DNA from: Litorivicinus sp.
Lineage (GTDB): Bacteria; Pseudomonadota; Gammaproteobacteria; Pseudomonadales; Litorivicinaceae
Assembly (NCBI GenBank): GCA_028339155.1
Contig: JAOLBK010000009.1
Span: 33,374 to 97,373, forward strand
Length of the DNA: 64,000 nt
Direction of reading: 5' to 3'
Shown here: positions 46,140 to 57,496 of the stretch, in pieces
Numbering within the stretch: position 1 is the first letter of the stretch
Layout of the letters: each line of letters opens with the position of its first letter
The notes under the pieces: model-generated
Told to the model about the DNA's origin: nothing
Databases searched by the model: none
Seen by the model: the letters and a program-made list of their open reading frames with translations, nothing else
Position numbers and translations under genes: made by a program

Positions 46140-46952
46140 ATGAAAATCGTCTCCTTTAACATCAACGGCATTAGAGCAAGAATTCATCAGCTAGAAGCCA
46201 TCCAACGAGAACTGAACCCTGATATAATCGGCCTGCAAGAAGTAAAAGTCGCTGACGAACAATTCCCTTATGATGACCTTGAGTTCCTCAACTATCGATT
46301 TGACACTCATGGCCAAAAAGGGCACTACGGGGTTGCGCTAGCATCAAAGCCAGAACCTATCGACATCATTCGTGGCTTTCCGTCAGATACACCAGATGCA
46401 CAGCGGCGCATGATTCGTGGACGTTATCAAATGGCCGATGGGAAGATCCTGACTGTATTCAATGGCTACTTCCCCCAAGGCGAGAGCCGGGACCATCCAG
46501 TAAAATTTCCAGCTAAAGAGGACTTCTATCGCAACCTCCTGATAACTCTCGAAGCTGAGTATCATCCGACTGATCTAATTGTTGTGATGGGTGATTTCAA
46601 TGTCGCGCCAGTCGACTCAGATATTGGAATCTCAGAGGATGCAAAAAAACGTTGGCTGCGAACAGGTAAAACCTCCTTTCTTCCTGAAGAACGAGACTGG
46701 TTTAAGCGGCTCACAGATTGGGGGTTAATCGATAGTTGGCGAACAAATTATCCCGAAGTAAAAGATAAATTTAGTTGGTTCGATTATCGCTCTAGAGCCT
46801 TTGAAGATGATCCAAAACGTGGCCTGCGAATCGATCATATCCTAGTCACACAACCTTTATTTGAGAGGATTGTAGACACAGGAATTGACTACCGAATTAG
46901 AAGCATGGAAAAACCATCCGATCACTGCCCGGTATGGGTCACATTTGAATAA
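46140..46952 (+). CDS. xthA: Exodeoxyribonuclease III / AP endonuclease
   Basis: A 270-residue Mg-dependent DNA repair enzyme. The EEP signatures are intact: [41 protein letters not shown] segment and [10 protein letters not shown] at the end. Cleaves at abasic sites and 3' ends. Monocistronic, divergent from sixA across 55 bases. Confidence 0.94.
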   Translation: MKIVSFNINGIRARIHQLEAIQRELNPDIIGLQEVKVADEQFPYDDLEFLNYRFDTHGQKGHYGVALASKPEPIDIIRGFPSDTPDAQRRMIRGRYQMADGKILTVFNGYFPQGESRDHPVKFPAKEDFYRNLLITLEAEYHPTDLIVVMGDFNVAPVDSDIGISEDAKKRWLRTGKTSFLPEERDWFKRLTDWGLIDSWRTNYPEVKDKFSWFDYRSRAFEDDPKRGLRIDHILVTQPLFERIVDTGIDYRIRSMEKPSDHCPVWVTFE

Positions 46953-47273
46953 AAAGAGATATCCAAGGTTACTTAAAAGCATCAACTTTCTTTACCTCCT
47001 AGATTACGGATTACAAAGTTTTTTGGGTTGCATAAATCTCCACGGGTGCGGGGCAAGTGTTCGACTAGTTATATCGGCGTAAAATGCACCAATTTTCTAA
47101 TACAATGCGCCCAAGACATGAAGTCTGACGGAGCCACAAATCAATCCGAAACTTCATAAATACAATATTATTCAAGAGTTGTACGAAAGTCACTTTGCAC
47201 ACAATATATGCGTCACACCATGACGACTGATTATTTAATGAGCTCTAAACGAAGAAAAAAGGATGAGTTTCAC
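46953..47273. other. Intergenic region upstream of the propionyl-CoA cluster
   Basis: About 320 bases. A short imperfect inverted repeat AGAC/GTCT around 47115 and AT-rich TAATACAAT near 47098 could belong to a promoter, but no convincing regulator site is visible. The in-frame ATGs at 47208 and 47220 lie here without ribosome binding sites. Confidence 0.35.
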
Positions 47274-48941
47274 ATGCCCTCAAAAGAAAGAAAGGCTCGC
47301 CTGACCAATCCGTTTCAAGAACTCGAAGAAAAGCGGTTCGAAATTCCAGGGGAAATCCCTCGAACACAAGGTCCTTACGAAGATACATTGAGGGCCGGCT
47401 GGGAATTACAACAAAAACCAAAAGGAGCGCCCCTAGCAGCTATCGAACGCCAGCACCAAAAAAACCGCATGACTGTTTGGGAGCGAATTGAATTTTTAGT
47501 CGACAAAGAACCGACAATCTTGTTTCAAAATTGGGGGCCAAATCTCGATGGCGCTAGCCTAGTAACCGGACTCGCGACCGTCGGAGGGCGAGAAGTTGCT
47601 ATTTACGGTCACGATTTTACAGTCCGCGCCGGATCAATGGATGCAACGAACGGGTCCAAACTCGCACAACTTTTCAGAACCGCTGGAAAACTAGGGATCC
47701 CCGTTATCGGATTTAACGATTCTGCTGGTGCCTATGTTCCGGCAGGAGTCGGCGGATTAGACGGCTATGCGGAGGCTTTTTGTGCCTTAAGAGAAATATC
47801 AGGTCGAGTTCCCTCTGTCATGTGCATGTTCGGATTCAATGCCGGCGGTGGCTCATATTTACCAAGGCAAGGCTCTTTCGTGATCCAACCCAATGACACT
47901 TTTTTTGGATTAACAGGTCCGTCAGTCATTAAAAGTGTATTGGGCGAAGACGTCACACCAGAAGAACTTGGAGGTCCAAGCGTCCATAGCCAAACGGGTG
48001 TCACCGACTTTGTGGTTGAAGATGAAGTACAAGCCATCCGTAAAGTTCAACGCTTATTACGTTTTCTACCATCAAATAATTCAACGTTGGCTCCCTTTCA
48101 GTCAACCTCAGACCCTATTCATAGAAAAACCTGGGATGTCGATATTCTATTGAAGCATGCGTTAAATAGCCCAAGTGGATTCAATACTCCAGTAGATATT
48201 ACGATCATCATTCAACAGGTCTGTGACCATGGTGATTTCTATGAATTTCAGCCTAACAGAGCTCGTAATACAATCTGTGCTTTTGGTCGGATTGGTGGGA
48301 ATGTTATAGCATTTTGTGCAAACAACTCCGCAGTAGCTTCAGGCCAAATTGATATTCAAGCAGCCATGAAAAATGCTCGTTTCATCCGGTTTTGCAATCT
48401 CTACAACATCCCGATGTTATTCATCGAGGATACAACCGGCTTTCTGCCTGGACGCGAACAAGAGAATCAGGGGATTGTTCACGCTGGCAGAGCTATGCTT
48501 GATGCCATTATCGATCTCAGGGTCCCACGATTCTTGCTAATCATTCGCAATGCTTTTGGTGGTGCCTATGCGGCATTCAATAACTATAAGCTTGGTGCCG
48601 ATATCGTTTTCGCTCTACCAACTACTCGGTTGGCAGTTATGGGGCCAGCCGGAAAGGAATTTGTTTACAAAGATGAGCTCAAAGCCCTCCGTGCGGAGGC
48701 TGAAAAGCTTGCAGTGTCTGACAATACAGCAGCCAATGACTGGTTAAAAAATCAAGAAAAAGAGCTTTCACTACGCTACGAAACCGAATTAATGAATCCT
48801 CGAGAAGCCTTATCGCTTGGCTCGATCGGCCAAATCGTCATGCCACAGGACTTGAGGCAAATACTTGGTGAAAATTTTTTTCGCTACATAAATGCGTATG
48901 AGCCCACGCCCATGACTGCGATCCAACGGGAATTCCATTAA
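47274..48941 (+). CDS. Acyl-CoA carboxylase carboxyltransferase subunit (probable propionyl-CoA carboxylase beta)
   Basis: About 555 residues. Two crotonase-like carboxyltransferase halves: [22 protein letters not shown] and [13 protein letters not shown] oxyanion holes, then [29 protein letters not shown]. The product with the downstream biotin subunit would carboxylate propionyl-CoA. The start [10 protein letters not shown] at 47274 has AAGGATGAG upstream; earlier ATGs at 47208 and 47220 lack a site. One base overlaps the next gene. Confidence 0.88.
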   Translation: MPSKERKARLTNPFQELEEKRFEIPGEIPRTQGPYEDTLRAGWELQQKPKGAPLAAIERQHQKNRMTVWERIEFLVDKEPTILFQNWGPNLDGASLVTGLATVGGREVAIYGHDFTVRAGSMDATNGSKLAQLFRTAGKLGIPVIGFNDSAGAYVPAGVGGLDGYAEAFCALREISGRVPSVMCMFGFNAGGGSYLPRQGSFVIQPNDTFFGLTGPSVIKSVLGEDVTPEELGGPSVHSQTGVTDFVVEDEVQAIRKVQRLLRFLPSNNSTLAPFQSTSDPIHRKTWDVDILLKHALNSPSGFNTPVDITIIIQQVCDHGDFYEFQPNRARNTICAFGRIGGNVIAFCANNSAVASGQIDIQAAMKNARFIRFCNLYNIPMLFIEDTTGFLPGREQENQGIVHAGRAMLDAIIDLRVPRFLLIIRNAFGGAYAAFNNYKLGADIVFALPTTRLAVMGPAGKEFVYKDELKALRAEAEKLAVSDNTAANDWLKNQEKELSLRYETELMNPREALSLGSIGQIVMPQDLRQILGENFFRYINAYEPTPMTAIQREFH

Positions 48942-51724
48942 TGACTCATGATCTAATTCATCAAAATAGACAGCTCCTGCAATCAGATTCTCAATGGGTA
49001 CGTCAGTTTGATTGCAAAAATATCGACTGCTTAATCATATGCCGCGGACCGATTCGCAAAGAAGTGATGGATGTATTGACCGAAATGGGGGCAAACTTTG
49101 GAATTTTATTATCAGAAAAGGACTCCGTTACTTACCAACATGCTCTCTCACCCGAAATTCGCCTGATTGCAGAACCAACTCGAATCCATCGTGTTCCAGA
49201 TTACACCGGGGCAACGGTAGAAGAACGTGATCAAAGGATTAAACAAATCATTCAGATCGCAAAAAGCAATGGGCACAATGCAATATTTGCCGGATATGGC
49301 TTCATGGCCGAAGATGAAAGCCTTGTCAGAGCGATTGAGAATGCTGGGCTTCTTTTTATTGGGCCCTGTTCAAGTACGGTTCATCAAGCAGGCCTGAAAG
49401 ATGAGGCAAAGCGCATGGCATTGGCGATCGGGGTATCCACAGTGCCCGGAGTGAATGACCTCACTGTCCGCACACTTTTAACAAAGGCGATGGACAACGA
49501 TGGCTTAGATCATATTGCCTCTCAATACGGATTACAAAGTCCGCCCGGTCAAACTCAAGCCGCTCAAGCAGAAGCCTTGTTAGCGGCAAGCTACTCAGCT
49601 TTGATAGATGTGATCACAATCGATGAAATCGTCACTCAAGCAGAGCATGAGGTGGCTCGATTATTCACTGAACAGCCCAACAATCGCATCCGTCTAAAAG
49701 CTATTAGTGGCGGCGGCGGAAAAGGTCAACGAATACTTAAAGCACCTAAAGATTTCGATGGATCATCTAAAGATCAGTTAAAGAAGGCTATTAGCAAAGT
49801 AGCCGAGTCGTTAAAAGAAGTTCTCAACGAAGTAAAAGCTGTGGGATGTGGTGACAATAAAAACGTACTTATTGAGCGCAATATCGAAACCATTCGCCAC
49901 CACGAAATTCAAGTGATCGGCAATGGAGAATGGTGCGTTACCCTGGGTGCTCGTGACTGCTCCTTGCAAATGCATGAACAAAAAGTATGGGAAGTCTCCC
50001 TCACGCAAGAAGCTCTTGAGAAAGAGATCATCAGAAGTCGGACCAGTGAAAAAACGCCTAGAGTCCTGGCTTTACAATCTGAGCTGGCCGTTTTGGATCA
50101 GATGGAATCAGATGCAACCCGTTTTGGTCAGGCCGTTTGCCTGGATTCAGTTTCCACCTTTGAATGCATCGTCGATAATGACCAATGCTTTTTTATGGAA
50201 ATGAATACCCGAATTCAAGTTGAACACCGGGTTAGCGAACTGTGTTACGGGCTACGGTTTGAAAATCCAGAAAACCCAGAAGATTCATTCATAGTGAACT
50301 CTCTGGTTGAGGCGATGGTTCTGATCGCGTGCCACAAAAAAAATCTACCAAAGCCAACTCGGATACCTCGCGAACCTGCTTCTGTGGAAGCCAGGCTCAA
50401 TGCTACTAATTCGGCTTTGGCTCCCCATGCGGGGGGCATCATTGAGCATTGGTCTTCTCCTATCAGCTCAGAGATCCGGGACGATCAAGGCATCGGCGTT
50501 CGAAATCCAGACACAAACGTATTCATGACATATACCCTCGCTGGCGCTTATGACTCTAATATCGCATTGCTATTGACAGTGGGCAACGACCGTAAAGAAA
50601 GTTATGAGGCCATGGTGGAAATCCTCCGTAAAATGACTATCAGCGGACATGATTTACAAACCAATCTCCCATTCCTTTATGGTCTGGCGCATTGGCTTCT
50701 GGCTCAAGATCCCTACTCGAAATACAGTACTGCGTTTATTCAGGCTTACCTGACACTTGCGGGCACTCTATTTGCTGAGGTAAGCAAATTGGACTTTGAT
50801 CTAGCCATACAATATTTAGCAGCCGATTCTGAATCAGATGAACTATTTGCGCGAAAAAGGATCTTAATTACAAGACCTTTAAAGGTCTTGACCTCTAATC
50901 CCCATCTGTTAATGGGTTGGATTTCAAAAGTCAAAGGGCAGTGGCGAGTGGGGCAAAGTCATTTTTTATGGACCAAAAATCCCTTGGAAGTTCTCAACGA
51001 GCTCTATCACTTTCTTAATATGGATGCTACGGCAGGGTCAGCCGCCTTAGAGACAATCTGGAATCATGACCAATCGATTCTGGAACAAGGAATTCAATTT
51101 TATAAGCATTTGGAAAGCCTGCTAGGTTCGAGGCCCTGGTTAGAATGGGTTACATTACTTTCACAAAATAAGCCCCCAAACGAGATTCAGGAACCCGTCT
51201 GGGCTGAAATTCAGGCAGCACATATCGGGTTTCAGTTAGGGCTTGAATTATTAGGTCTTGTAGCGAGTGCGGCAATACGAACAGGCTTCGATGAGTTAAC
51301 GACCAATGCCGATTTAACGATTTCGATTCCAAATCGCTTGGAAACAACAGAACTAGTTGAGAAGGCAAAAAAAATTCTTACCCCCCCGCCTCTCACCTCT
51401 ACCAATGAAATCGTGGCAATTTCTGGTGGAATGTTTTACGCACAGGAGACGCCACATTCACCAACTTTCATAAAGGTGGGAACACACTTTCAAGTAGGAG
51501 ACCCGCTATACCTCATTGAAGTCATGAAAATGTTCAACAAAGTCCATGCAGAATTCTCAGGCACAGTGACTGAAGTATTGATCAACGAAGAAGATGGTGT
51601 GATTGTGAAGAAAGGACAACCACTATATCGAATTGAACCCGATGAAATTCCAGAGAAAAAAGACCAACAGGAAATCGCTGATTCTCATAAAAAACATACC
51701 ATTACGCAATTAAAAGCGCTCTGA
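48941..51724 (+). CDS. Biotin carboxylase plus biotin carrier subunit of acyl-CoA carboxylase, unusually long
   Basis: A 927-residue protein. Biotin carboxylase N-domain (residues 20-150), ATP-grasp with [11 protein letters not shown] and [17 protein letters not shown] ([10 protein letters not shown]), a roughly 260-residue linker and C-terminal biotinyl domain with EVMKMFNK (Lys near 860). Compared with normal PccA (about 670 residues) there is an extra segment of about 60 residues before the ATP-grasp glycine loop, and the linker is atypical. The substrate is inferred from the neighbours. Confidence 0.88.
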   Translation: MTHDLIHQNRQLLQSDSQWVRQFDCKNIDCLIICRGPIRKEVMDVLTEMGANFGILLSEKDSVTYQHALSPEIRLIAEPTRIHRVPDYTGATVEERDQRIKQIIQIAKSNGHNAIFAGYGFMAEDESLVRAIENAGLLFIGPCSSTVHQAGLKDEAKRMALAIGVSTVPGVNDLTVRTLLTKAMDNDGLDHIASQYGLQSPPGQTQAAQAEALLAASYSALIDVITIDEIVTQAEHEVARLFTEQPNNRIRLKAISGGGGKGQRILKAPKDFDGSSKDQLKKAISKVAESLKEVLNEVKAVGCGDNKNVLIERNIETIRHHEIQVIGNGEWCVTLGARDCSLQMHEQKVWEVSLTQEALEKEIIRSRTSEKTPRVLALQSELAVLDQMESDATRFGQAVCLDSVSTFECIVDNDQCFFMEMNTRIQVEHRVSELCYGLRFENPENPEDSFIVNSLVEAMVLIACHKKNLPKPTRIPREPASVEARLNATNSALAPHAGGIIEHWSSPISSEIRDDQGIGVRNPDTNVFMTYTLAGAYDSNIALLLTVGNDRKESYEAMVEILRKMTISGHDLQTNLPFLYGLAHWLLAQDPYSKYSTAFIQAYLTLAGTLFAEVSKLDFDLAIQYLAADSESDELFARKRILITRPLKVLTSNPHLLMGWISKVKGQWRVGQSHFLWTKNPLEVLNELYHFLNMDATAGSAALETIWNHDQSILEQGIQFYKHLESLLGSRPWLEWVTLLSQNKPPNEIQEPVWAEIQAAHIGFQLGLELLGLVASAAIRTGFDELTTNADLTISIPNRLETTELVEKAKKILTPPPLTSTNEIVAISGGMFYAQETPHSPTFIKVGTHFQVGDPLYLIEVMKMFNKVHAEFSGTVTEVLINEEDGVIVKKGQPLYRIEPDEIPEKKDQQEIADSHKKHTITQLKAL

Positions 51725-51731
51725 GGCATTC

Positions 51732-53873
51732 ATGACAGACTTAAATAAGTGGGACGAGTTAGTCTACAAAGAAACTAAGGGCCTAACGCCCGACGAAATG
51801 ACGTGGTACACGCCTGAAAACATTGACTTAAAAATATTGTACACCGCTGAGGATGTAAAATCCCTAAAATCCATGCATTCGCTGCCTGGGATAGCTCCTT
51901 TTCTACGTGGCCCGAAAGCCTCTATGTATGCAGGACGCCCCTGGACAATACGCCAGTATGCTGGCTTTTCCACTGCAGAAGAATCAAATGCTTTTTACAA
52001 AAAAGCACTCGCTGCAGGCGGACAGGGTATATCAGTAGCCTTTGACCTGGCTACACACCGTGGTTACGACTCAGACCATCCTCGTGTTTCCGGGGACGTT
52101 GGTAATGCTGGCGTAGCCATCGATACAGTGGAAGATATGAAAATCTTGTTTGATTCAATTCCACTAGATCAAATTTCTGTTTCTATGACAATGAATGGTG
52201 CTGTGTTGCCAGTCCTTGCTAACTACATCGTCGCAGCCGAGGAACAAGGGGTATCAAAAAACCAGCTTTCAGGAACAATTCAGAACGATATTCTTAAAGA
52301 ATTTATGGTTCGCAATACATACATCTACCCGCCAGCCCCCTCAATGCGAATTATTGGGGATGTCATCAAATATTGTAGCGAACACATGCCAAAATTTAAT
52401 ACTATTTCGATTTCCGGCTACCACATTCAAGAAGCTGGTGCTGATGCAGCTCTAGAACTCGCTTATACCTTGGCTGATGGGAAAGAATATATACGGACAG
52501 CTCTTGATGCAGGCCTCGATATTGATGAATTCGCACCCCGATTGTCGTTTTTCTTTGGCGTCAGCATGAACTTTTACATGGAGATCGCAAAACTACGAGC
52601 GGCACGATTGATATGGCATGAGATCGTTAATGAATTCAAACCAAAATCAGAGCGCTCCACCATATTAAGAATGCACTGTCAGACTTCCGGTTGGTCACTC
52701 ACCGAGCAAGATCCTTACAATAATATTGTAAGGACCACGATCGAGGCTATGGCCGCTGTCTTTGGCGGCACCCAGTCCCTTCACACTAACTCTTTTGATG
52801 AAGCTCTTGCCCTTCCTACTGAATTCAGCGCGCGAATAGCTAGAAACACTCAATTAATTCTTCAAGAGGAGACCAGCATTCGCCAAGTTGTAGACCCTTG
52901 GGGCGGTTCATTCATGATGGAAACTTTGACCCACAAACTGGCAAATCGTGCACGCGAATTGATCGCCGAAGTCGAAGCAGAAGGTGGTATGGCAAAGGCC
53001 ATAGAAACAGGACTACCAAAGCTTCGAATCGAAGAATCAGCCACAAATAAACAGGCTCGAATTGATCGTGGCGAGGATGTGATTATCGGAGTAAATAAAT
53101 ACACCATGACCGCTACCCCTGATGAAGAAATCGAAACTCTTTCAATCGATAATATCAAGGTCCGGCAAACGCAAATTAGGCGGTTAAATAGTGTCAAGAA
53201 ATCTCGAAATAAAACCTCTGTAACAAAGTGCCTAGAAGCAATTAAAGTGTGCGCAGAAACAGGGGAAGGCAATTTACTCTTACTCGCAATTGAAGCTGCG
53301 CGCTCCCGTTGTACAGTAGGAGAAATCTCAGACGCGATGGAATCCATCTTTAAACGCTACCAATCAACGCATCGGAGCGTGTCCGGCATATATGGTAATC
53401 ATTTTAGAGATGATGGTAATTGGCAATCATTGATCAAACAAGTCGAAGCCTTCGCGCAAACGGCTGGACGTCGACCACGCATCTTAATTGCTAAAATGGG
53501 CCAAGATGGGCATGACCGCGGCGCTAAGATTATAGCGACTGCCTTTGCTGATTTGGGATTCGACGTGGACTTATCACCTATGTTTTCGACTCCATCTGAG
53601 GTCGCTTGCCAGGCAATAGAAAATGACGTTCATGCCGTAGGAATCAGCTCCCTGGCCGCTGGTCATCTGACGTTAATCCCGGAATTACAGGCAGCGCTAA
53701 TAGCCGAGGGTGCCAAGGAAATTATTGTATTCGCAGGTGGAGTAATCCCTCGAAAAGATTATGAAGCACTTTATCAAGCAGGGGTTGCAGCAATTTTTGG
53801 TCCAGGCACCCAAATTCCATCCTGCGCAAAAACCGTGCTTGATTCGATTGAGAAAGCCTGTGCAAAAAATTAA
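51732..53873 (+). CDS. scpA: Methylmalonyl-CoA mutase
   Basis: A 713-residue adenosylcobalamin-dependent mutase that converts methylmalonyl-CoA to succinyl-CoA. The catalytic TIM-barrel ([30 protein letters not shown]) is followed by a C-terminal B12-binding domain with [10 protein letters not shown], whose His ligates cobalt. Length as the single-chain ScpA type. Starts eight bases after the biotin subunit. Confidence 0.96.
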   Translation: MTDLNKWDELVYKETKGLTPDEMTWYTPENIDLKILYTAEDVKSLKSMHSLPGIAPFLRGPKASMYAGRPWTIRQYAGFSTAEESNAFYKKALAAGGQGISVAFDLATHRGYDSDHPRVSGDVGNAGVAIDTVEDMKILFDSIPLDQISVSMTMNGAVLPVLANYIVAAEEQGVSKNQLSGTIQNDILKEFMVRNTYIYPPAPSMRIIGDVIKYCSEHMPKFNTISISGYHIQEAGADAALELAYTLADGKEYIRTALDAGLDIDEFAPRLSFFFGVSMNFYMEIAKLRAARLIWHEIVNEFKPKSERSTILRMHCQTSGWSLTEQDPYNNIVRTTIEAMAAVFGGTQSLHTNSFDEALALPTEFSARIARNTQLILQEETSIRQVVDPWGGSFMMETLTHKLANRARELIAEVEAEGGMAKAIETGLPKLRIEESATNKQARIDRGEDVIIGVNKYTMTATPDEEIETLSIDNIKVRQTQIRRLNSVKKSRNKTSVTKCLEAIKVCAETGEGNLLLLAIEAARSRCTVGEISDAMESIFKRYQSTHRSVSGIYGNHFRDDGNWQSLIKQVEAFAQTAGRRPRILIAKMGQDGHDRGAKIIATAFADLGFDVDLSPMFSTPSEVACQAIENDVHAVGISSLAAGHLTLIPELQAALIAEGAKEIIVFAGGVIPRKDYEALYQAGVAAIFGPGTQIPSCAKTVLDSIEKACAKN

Positions 53874-54831
53874 TACCGCGGCACTCTTCAAAGGCGAGCG
53901 AAGGGCCCTAGCCAAAGCAATCACGATGGTTGAATCTACGAAAGCTGAACACAGAGTCCTCGCGACTCAATTACTTAACCAATGTTTGCCCCACAGCGGG
54001 CACAGTCTTCGAATCGGCATATCCGGCGTGCCCGGGGTCGGGAAATCGACATTTATAGAAACTTTTGGTCTTTTTTTGATCGGCTTAGGTAAAAAGGTGG
54101 GAGTCTTAGCAGTAGACCCATCATCACCTTTGCATGGAGGATCAATTCTTGGAGACAAAACTCGAATGGAGCGCTTGTCACGGGAGGAACGTGCTTTTAT
54201 CCGTCCATCCCCAGCTGGCCGATCACTGGGTGGAGTTGCAAACCGGACACGCGAAACGATCTTAGTCGCAGAATCAGCCGGTTTCGATATCATTTTAGTT
54301 GAAACCGTGGGCGTTGGTCAGTCAGAATATGAAGTCCAGTCAATGACCGATCTATTTTTAGTCTTAATGCAACCCGGCGCGGGAGACGAGCTTCAAGGAA
54401 TAAAAAAAGGAATTCTTGAGTTAGCTGATTTCATCGTAGTTAATAAGGCTGATGGAGAAGCCGCACGGCTGGCGAAACAATCCGAAATACACTATAAAAA
54501 TGCTATCAACTTTCTCAATCACCAAGGATTTTGGAAACCAGAAGTTCTCTCAATCAGCTCACTTGAATCCAAGAGAATAGAGAATTTATGGGCGCGTATT
54601 CAGGCGTACTGTGATTCAGGCCTTGAGGCTATTCCAGCCCGCCGAACACACCAGGCCAGCATGTGGTTTGAGCGACTTCTAAGTGAAGGAGTAACCGATT
54701 TATTGAGGACAGACTCAAATTGGCTACGCAACTATGAATCCGTGAAAAAAGCAGTCAGCGAGGGCAGTATAGCGGCTCCGCAAGCTGCCTCGGATTGTAT
54801 AAAGCCCCTAAAAGATGCAATGAACAACTAG
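53860..54831 (+). CDS. meaB: MeaB/ArgK GTPase chaperone of methylmalonyl-CoA mutase
   Basis: A G3E-family GTPase that protects and reactivates the mutase. The P-loop [20 protein letters not shown], and NKADGEA motif are present. The start GTG 53860 ([12 protein letters not shown], 323 residues) matches the family; the frame is open upstream into scpA to 53761, but that reading uses scpA sequence. GAGAAAG precedes the GTG. Overlaps scpA by 14 bases. Confidence 0.92.
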   Translation: MQKINTAALFKGERRALAKAITMVESTKAEHRVLATQLLNQCLPHSGHSLRIGISGVPGVGKSTFIETFGLFLIGLGKKVGVLAVDPSSPLHGGSILGDKTRMERLSREERAFIRPSPAGRSLGGVANRTRETILVAESAGFDIILVETVGVGQSEYEVQSMTDLFLVLMQPGAGDELQGIKKGILELADFIVVNKADGEAARLAKQSEIHYKNAINFLNHQGFWKPEVLSISSLESKRIENLWARIQAYCDSGLEAIPARRTHQASMWFERLLSEGVTDLLRTDSNWLRNYESVKKAVSEGSIAAPQAASDCIKPLKDAMNN

Positions 54832-54842
54832 ATACACAAGAT

Positions 54843-55250
54843 TTAGTTTGGTATCTCAAACGCACGGACAGCCCGAAGCAGATCTCTTCTCGAAATCTGT
54901 CCGATCACATGAGACTCCGCATCAACGACCGGCAATCGTTTCCGTCCTGACTGCACCATTTGCGATGCCGCTTCCACGATACTAGTGCCAATCCGAATAG
55001 TTTCAGTCTGAAGTGACATTACATCCCCAACACGCCCACCAACATCACCTTGATAGGTCCCGACTAAAATTGCCTTGAGGCAGTCATGTTCGGAAATCAT
55101 GCCCACAAGATATCCATCCGAATCAGTCACAGGAGCGCCGGAGATCCCCTGTAAAAGCAATAAGTCGACTAGCGCCAATAGATCCATATCAGGCGTTGCT
55201 ATTGTAAGATTGGTGGTCATAAAATCGTCGATTACGATCGAACGGAACAT
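54843..55250 (-). CDS. CBS-domain protein
   Basis: A 135-residue protein made of a pair of CBS domains (MTTNLTIATPDMDLLALVD, GAPVTDSDGYLVGMISEHDCLK; second GRKRLPVVDAESHVIGQISRRDLLRAV). Such proteins sense adenine nucleotides. The start at 55250 (MFRSIVIDDF) has AGAGGTG upstream; the frame extends to 55379 but that tail overlaps the epimerase gene. Lies oppositely oriented between meaB and the epimerase. Confidence 0.86.
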   Translation of the reverse strand: MFRSIVIDDFMTTNLTIATPDMDLLALVDLLLLQGISGAPVTDSDGYLVGMISEHDCLKAILVGTYQGDVGGRVGDVMSLQTETIRIGTSIVEAASQMVQSGRKRLPVVDAESHVIGQISRRDLLRAVRAFEIPN

Positions 55251-55324
55251 ATTCACCTCTTTTTTCTTATTATTCTTATACTCTTGTCCAGAGAATACGC
55301 TCACACGCAAGGAGAATAAAAGGT

Positions 55325-55735
55325 ATGTTGCACAAAATCGATCATGTGGGCATTGCTGTGAAGGACCTTGATAAGGCAATTCAGAGCTATGAAAAACTTG
55401 GATTTATTTTAACTGGTCGCGAACGAGTTGACTCACAAAAAGTAGAAACTGCATTCTTCCAGATCGGCGAATCTTGTATTGAACTGATCGCTGCAACCGA
55501 CCAAAATTCGCCAATTGCAAAGTTCATCCAAAAAAATGCAGGCAAAGGTGGGCTACAACAATTAGCAATTACTGTTACCGATATTGAAATCGAACTTGCG
55601 CGTCTAAAAAATTCAGGATTTACCTTAATCAATGAATACCCAGTTCCTGGGGCTCATGGCACTCGTGTGGCCTTCGTACATCCTAAGGATACGGAAGGCG
55701 TACTAATTGAACTCTGCGAACATGCGGCGGATTAA
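55325..55735 (+). CDS. mce: Methylmalonyl-CoA epimerase
   Basis: A 136-residue VOC-fold metal enzyme that interconverts the (S) and (R) methylmalonyl-CoA epimers, the step between the carboxylase and the mutase. The metal ligands of the family appear as KIDHVGIAV (His7), GGLQQLAITV (Gln in place of His in the usual GxxHxA) and FVHPKDTEGVLIELCE (Glu). The substitution is worth checking against homologs. Start ATG 55325 has AAAGG upstream. Divergent from the CBS gene. Confidence 0.85.
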   Translation: MLHKIDHVGIAVKDLDKAIQSYEKLGFILTGRERVDSQKVETAFFQIGESCIELIAATDQNSPIAKFIQKNAGKGGLQQLAITVTDIEIELARLKNSGFTLINEYPVPGAHGTRVAFVHPKDTEGVLIELCEHAAD

Positions 55736-55740
55736 TCGTA

Positions 55741-56466
55741 ATGGAAGTAGCTCACATAATTTGCTATCCCATCAAAGGATTTGCTGGTGAAATTCTCAGA
55801 AAATCAGACTTCTTCACTAATAGTGCATTACCGGGTGACCGCGAATTTGCATTGGAGTATCGAAACCGTATTCCTCCAGACCCAAGCAACTGGCGCCCAA
55901 AAAAGCACTTTTGGCAATCAACCGAAACCGATCTTATCTCTCAAATCTTAGTTCAATGGAAGATTGGATCGATTCGGTTTAAGCATCAGAACGGGGTCCT
56001 TCAGGTTTCACGACCGCTTTCGAAAAATTCCGATCTTTGTAACTGGATTTCAACTCTGGCTCCCAATTTACCATCATTCAAGCTCGTTAGGCTTAAAACA
56101 GGGTTTACCGACCAACGAGAACCCTATGTTTCGTTAATAAATCTAGAAACAGTCAATGCCATCGCAAAAGTGACCAATACCGTATTTCACCCCAGTAGGT
56201 ATCGAGGAAATCTGATTATATCCGGGCTTGAAGCGTTTGCAGAAACACGCTGGATTGGACGCTCGTTATTAATTGGTAACGTAAAGTTTGAGGTAATCGA
56301 ACCCATCGAACGGTGTAAAGCTATCGAGTGTGACTGGCATGGACAGCGAGATACTGGTTTACTCAAACGTTTGAACTCAGAACTCCTAACCGGTGCTTGC
56401 GGAGTATTCTTAAAGGTCGCCCAATCTGGATCCCTTATGCTTGGCGATCAGGTTAGGCTTGATTAG
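55741..56466 (+). CDS. MOSC domain protein (YcbX-like)
   Basis: A 241-residue protein with an N-terminal beta-barrel (ICYPIKGFAGEIL; LPGDREFAL) and a MOSC domain (RYRGNLIISGLEAFAE, then ERCKAIECDWH with the conserved Cys). MOSC proteins bind molybdenum cofactor; YcbX-type proteins reduce N-hydroxylated bases. No C-terminal 2Fe-2S domain is present. Follows the epimerase by 5 bases, likely co-transcribed. Confidence 0.85.
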   Translation: MEVAHIICYPIKGFAGEILRKSDFFTNSALPGDREFALEYRNRIPPDPSNWRPKKHFWQSTETDLISQILVQWKIGSIRFKHQNGVLQVSRPLSKNSDLCNWISTLAPNLPSFKLVRLKTGFTDQREPYVSLINLETVNAIAKVTNTVFHPSRYRGNLIISGLEAFAETRWIGRSLLIGNVKFEVIEPIERCKAIECDWHGQRDTGLLKRLNSELLTGACGVFLKVAQSGSLMLGDQVRLD

Positions 56467-56530
56467 CCGAATCAAATAATCTGCGCCAAAAAAAGCCAAA
56501 CTCACGTACCAAAAAATTAACATCAAATAC

Positions 56531-57301
56531 TCAGCTTGCCGACTTGAACAAACGATAAAAGTTTTCAGTAGTCTGTTCTGCAATAATCTCCACCGGCTCG
56601 TTCCGCAATTTAGCAACCGCATCAGCAACATAGCTAACGTATGCCGGCTCATTAGATCGACCGCGCTGCGGTACAGGAGCAAGCCAAGGTGCATCCGTTT
56701 CAATTAATAGCCGGTTTGATGGAATTTTTCGACATACCTCATGCACGCTGGTGGCTTTCGGAAAACTAGCGATACCGGACATGGAAATATAATAGCCAAG
56801 ATCCAATGCCTGTTTAGCCATCTCCCAAGACTCAGTAAAGCAATGCAAAACACCTGCAGAACTTAAGCAGCCATGTGCTTTAATAAGAGCAATAGTCTCC
56901 TCTTTCGCATCTCTGGTATGCACCACGACCGGCAGCCCTAAATCTTTAGCTGCCAATAAGTGAGTTTTAAAGCTTTGCCTTTGTATGTCCGTGACTGGGT
57001 CGTGAAAGCCGTCAAGACCGGTTTCCCCAATCGCTATAACTTTTGGCGAAGAACACAATGCTTTCAACAGATCAACACTAACGTTCGGCTCTTCATGGGC
57101 ATGGCAAGGATGAATTCCAACACTAGCCCAAACTTGAGCATGATTCGCTGCAATCTGACGCGGTGCATCATTACCAAGTGTTATTGAGATGCATAGCATT
57201 CGATCTACACCATGCGCCTTGGCGTTATCTAAAACCGACTCAAGCCCGCCCTCCCGATGAGAAACATCAATGCAGTCGAGATGGCAATGTGAATCAATCA
57301 T
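56531..57301 (-). CDS. tatD: TatD family DNase
   Basis: A 256-residue metal-dependent TIM-barrel hydrolase. The family motifs: IDSHCHLD at the start, GETGLDGFHD, PVVVHTRDAKEE, HCFTESWEMA and ETDAPWLAP. Typical of YcfH/TatD; located after the tmk-holB genes as usual. 55 bases separate it from the next gene downstream of the MOSC gene on the opposite strand. Confidence 0.92.
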   Translation of the reverse strand: MIDSHCHLDCIDVSHREGGLESVLDNAKAHGVDRMLCISITLGNDAPRQIAANHAQVWASVGIHPCHAHEEPNVSVDLLKALCSSPKVIAIGETGLDGFHDPVTDIQRQSFKTHLLAAKDLGLPVVVHTRDAKEETIALIKAHGCLSSAGVLHCFTESWEMAKQALDLGYYISMSGIASFPKATSVHEVCRKIPSNRLLIETDAPWLAPVPQRGRSNEPAYVSYVADAVAKLRNEPVEIIAEQTTENFYRLFKSAS

Positions 57302-57496
57302 AGAATTCTCCAGTATTAATCATAGGATTTGGGCATTAACCTCATACTTTTTCCTTCAACTAATTTCGACGTCTAAAATTGTGCATGACAAGCATCCACA
57401 ATCTCTACCCCGAACAATTACGAAGATTGGCCACTTACGCTAATTCAAAATCAGCATTCGAGTGAAACACTGCCGGGTTTTACTGATACAAAAGAT

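Noticed and set aside
46999..47020. 14-base sequence shared with 49528-49541 (ACGGATTACAAAGT)
   Set aside because: A single 14-base match is expected by chance in 64 kb; no other repeat features.
53761..53860. Upstream start of meaB inside scpA
   Set aside because: The added residues come from another frame of scpA and have no counterpart in MeaB proteins; GTG 53860 has a suitable ribosome binding site.
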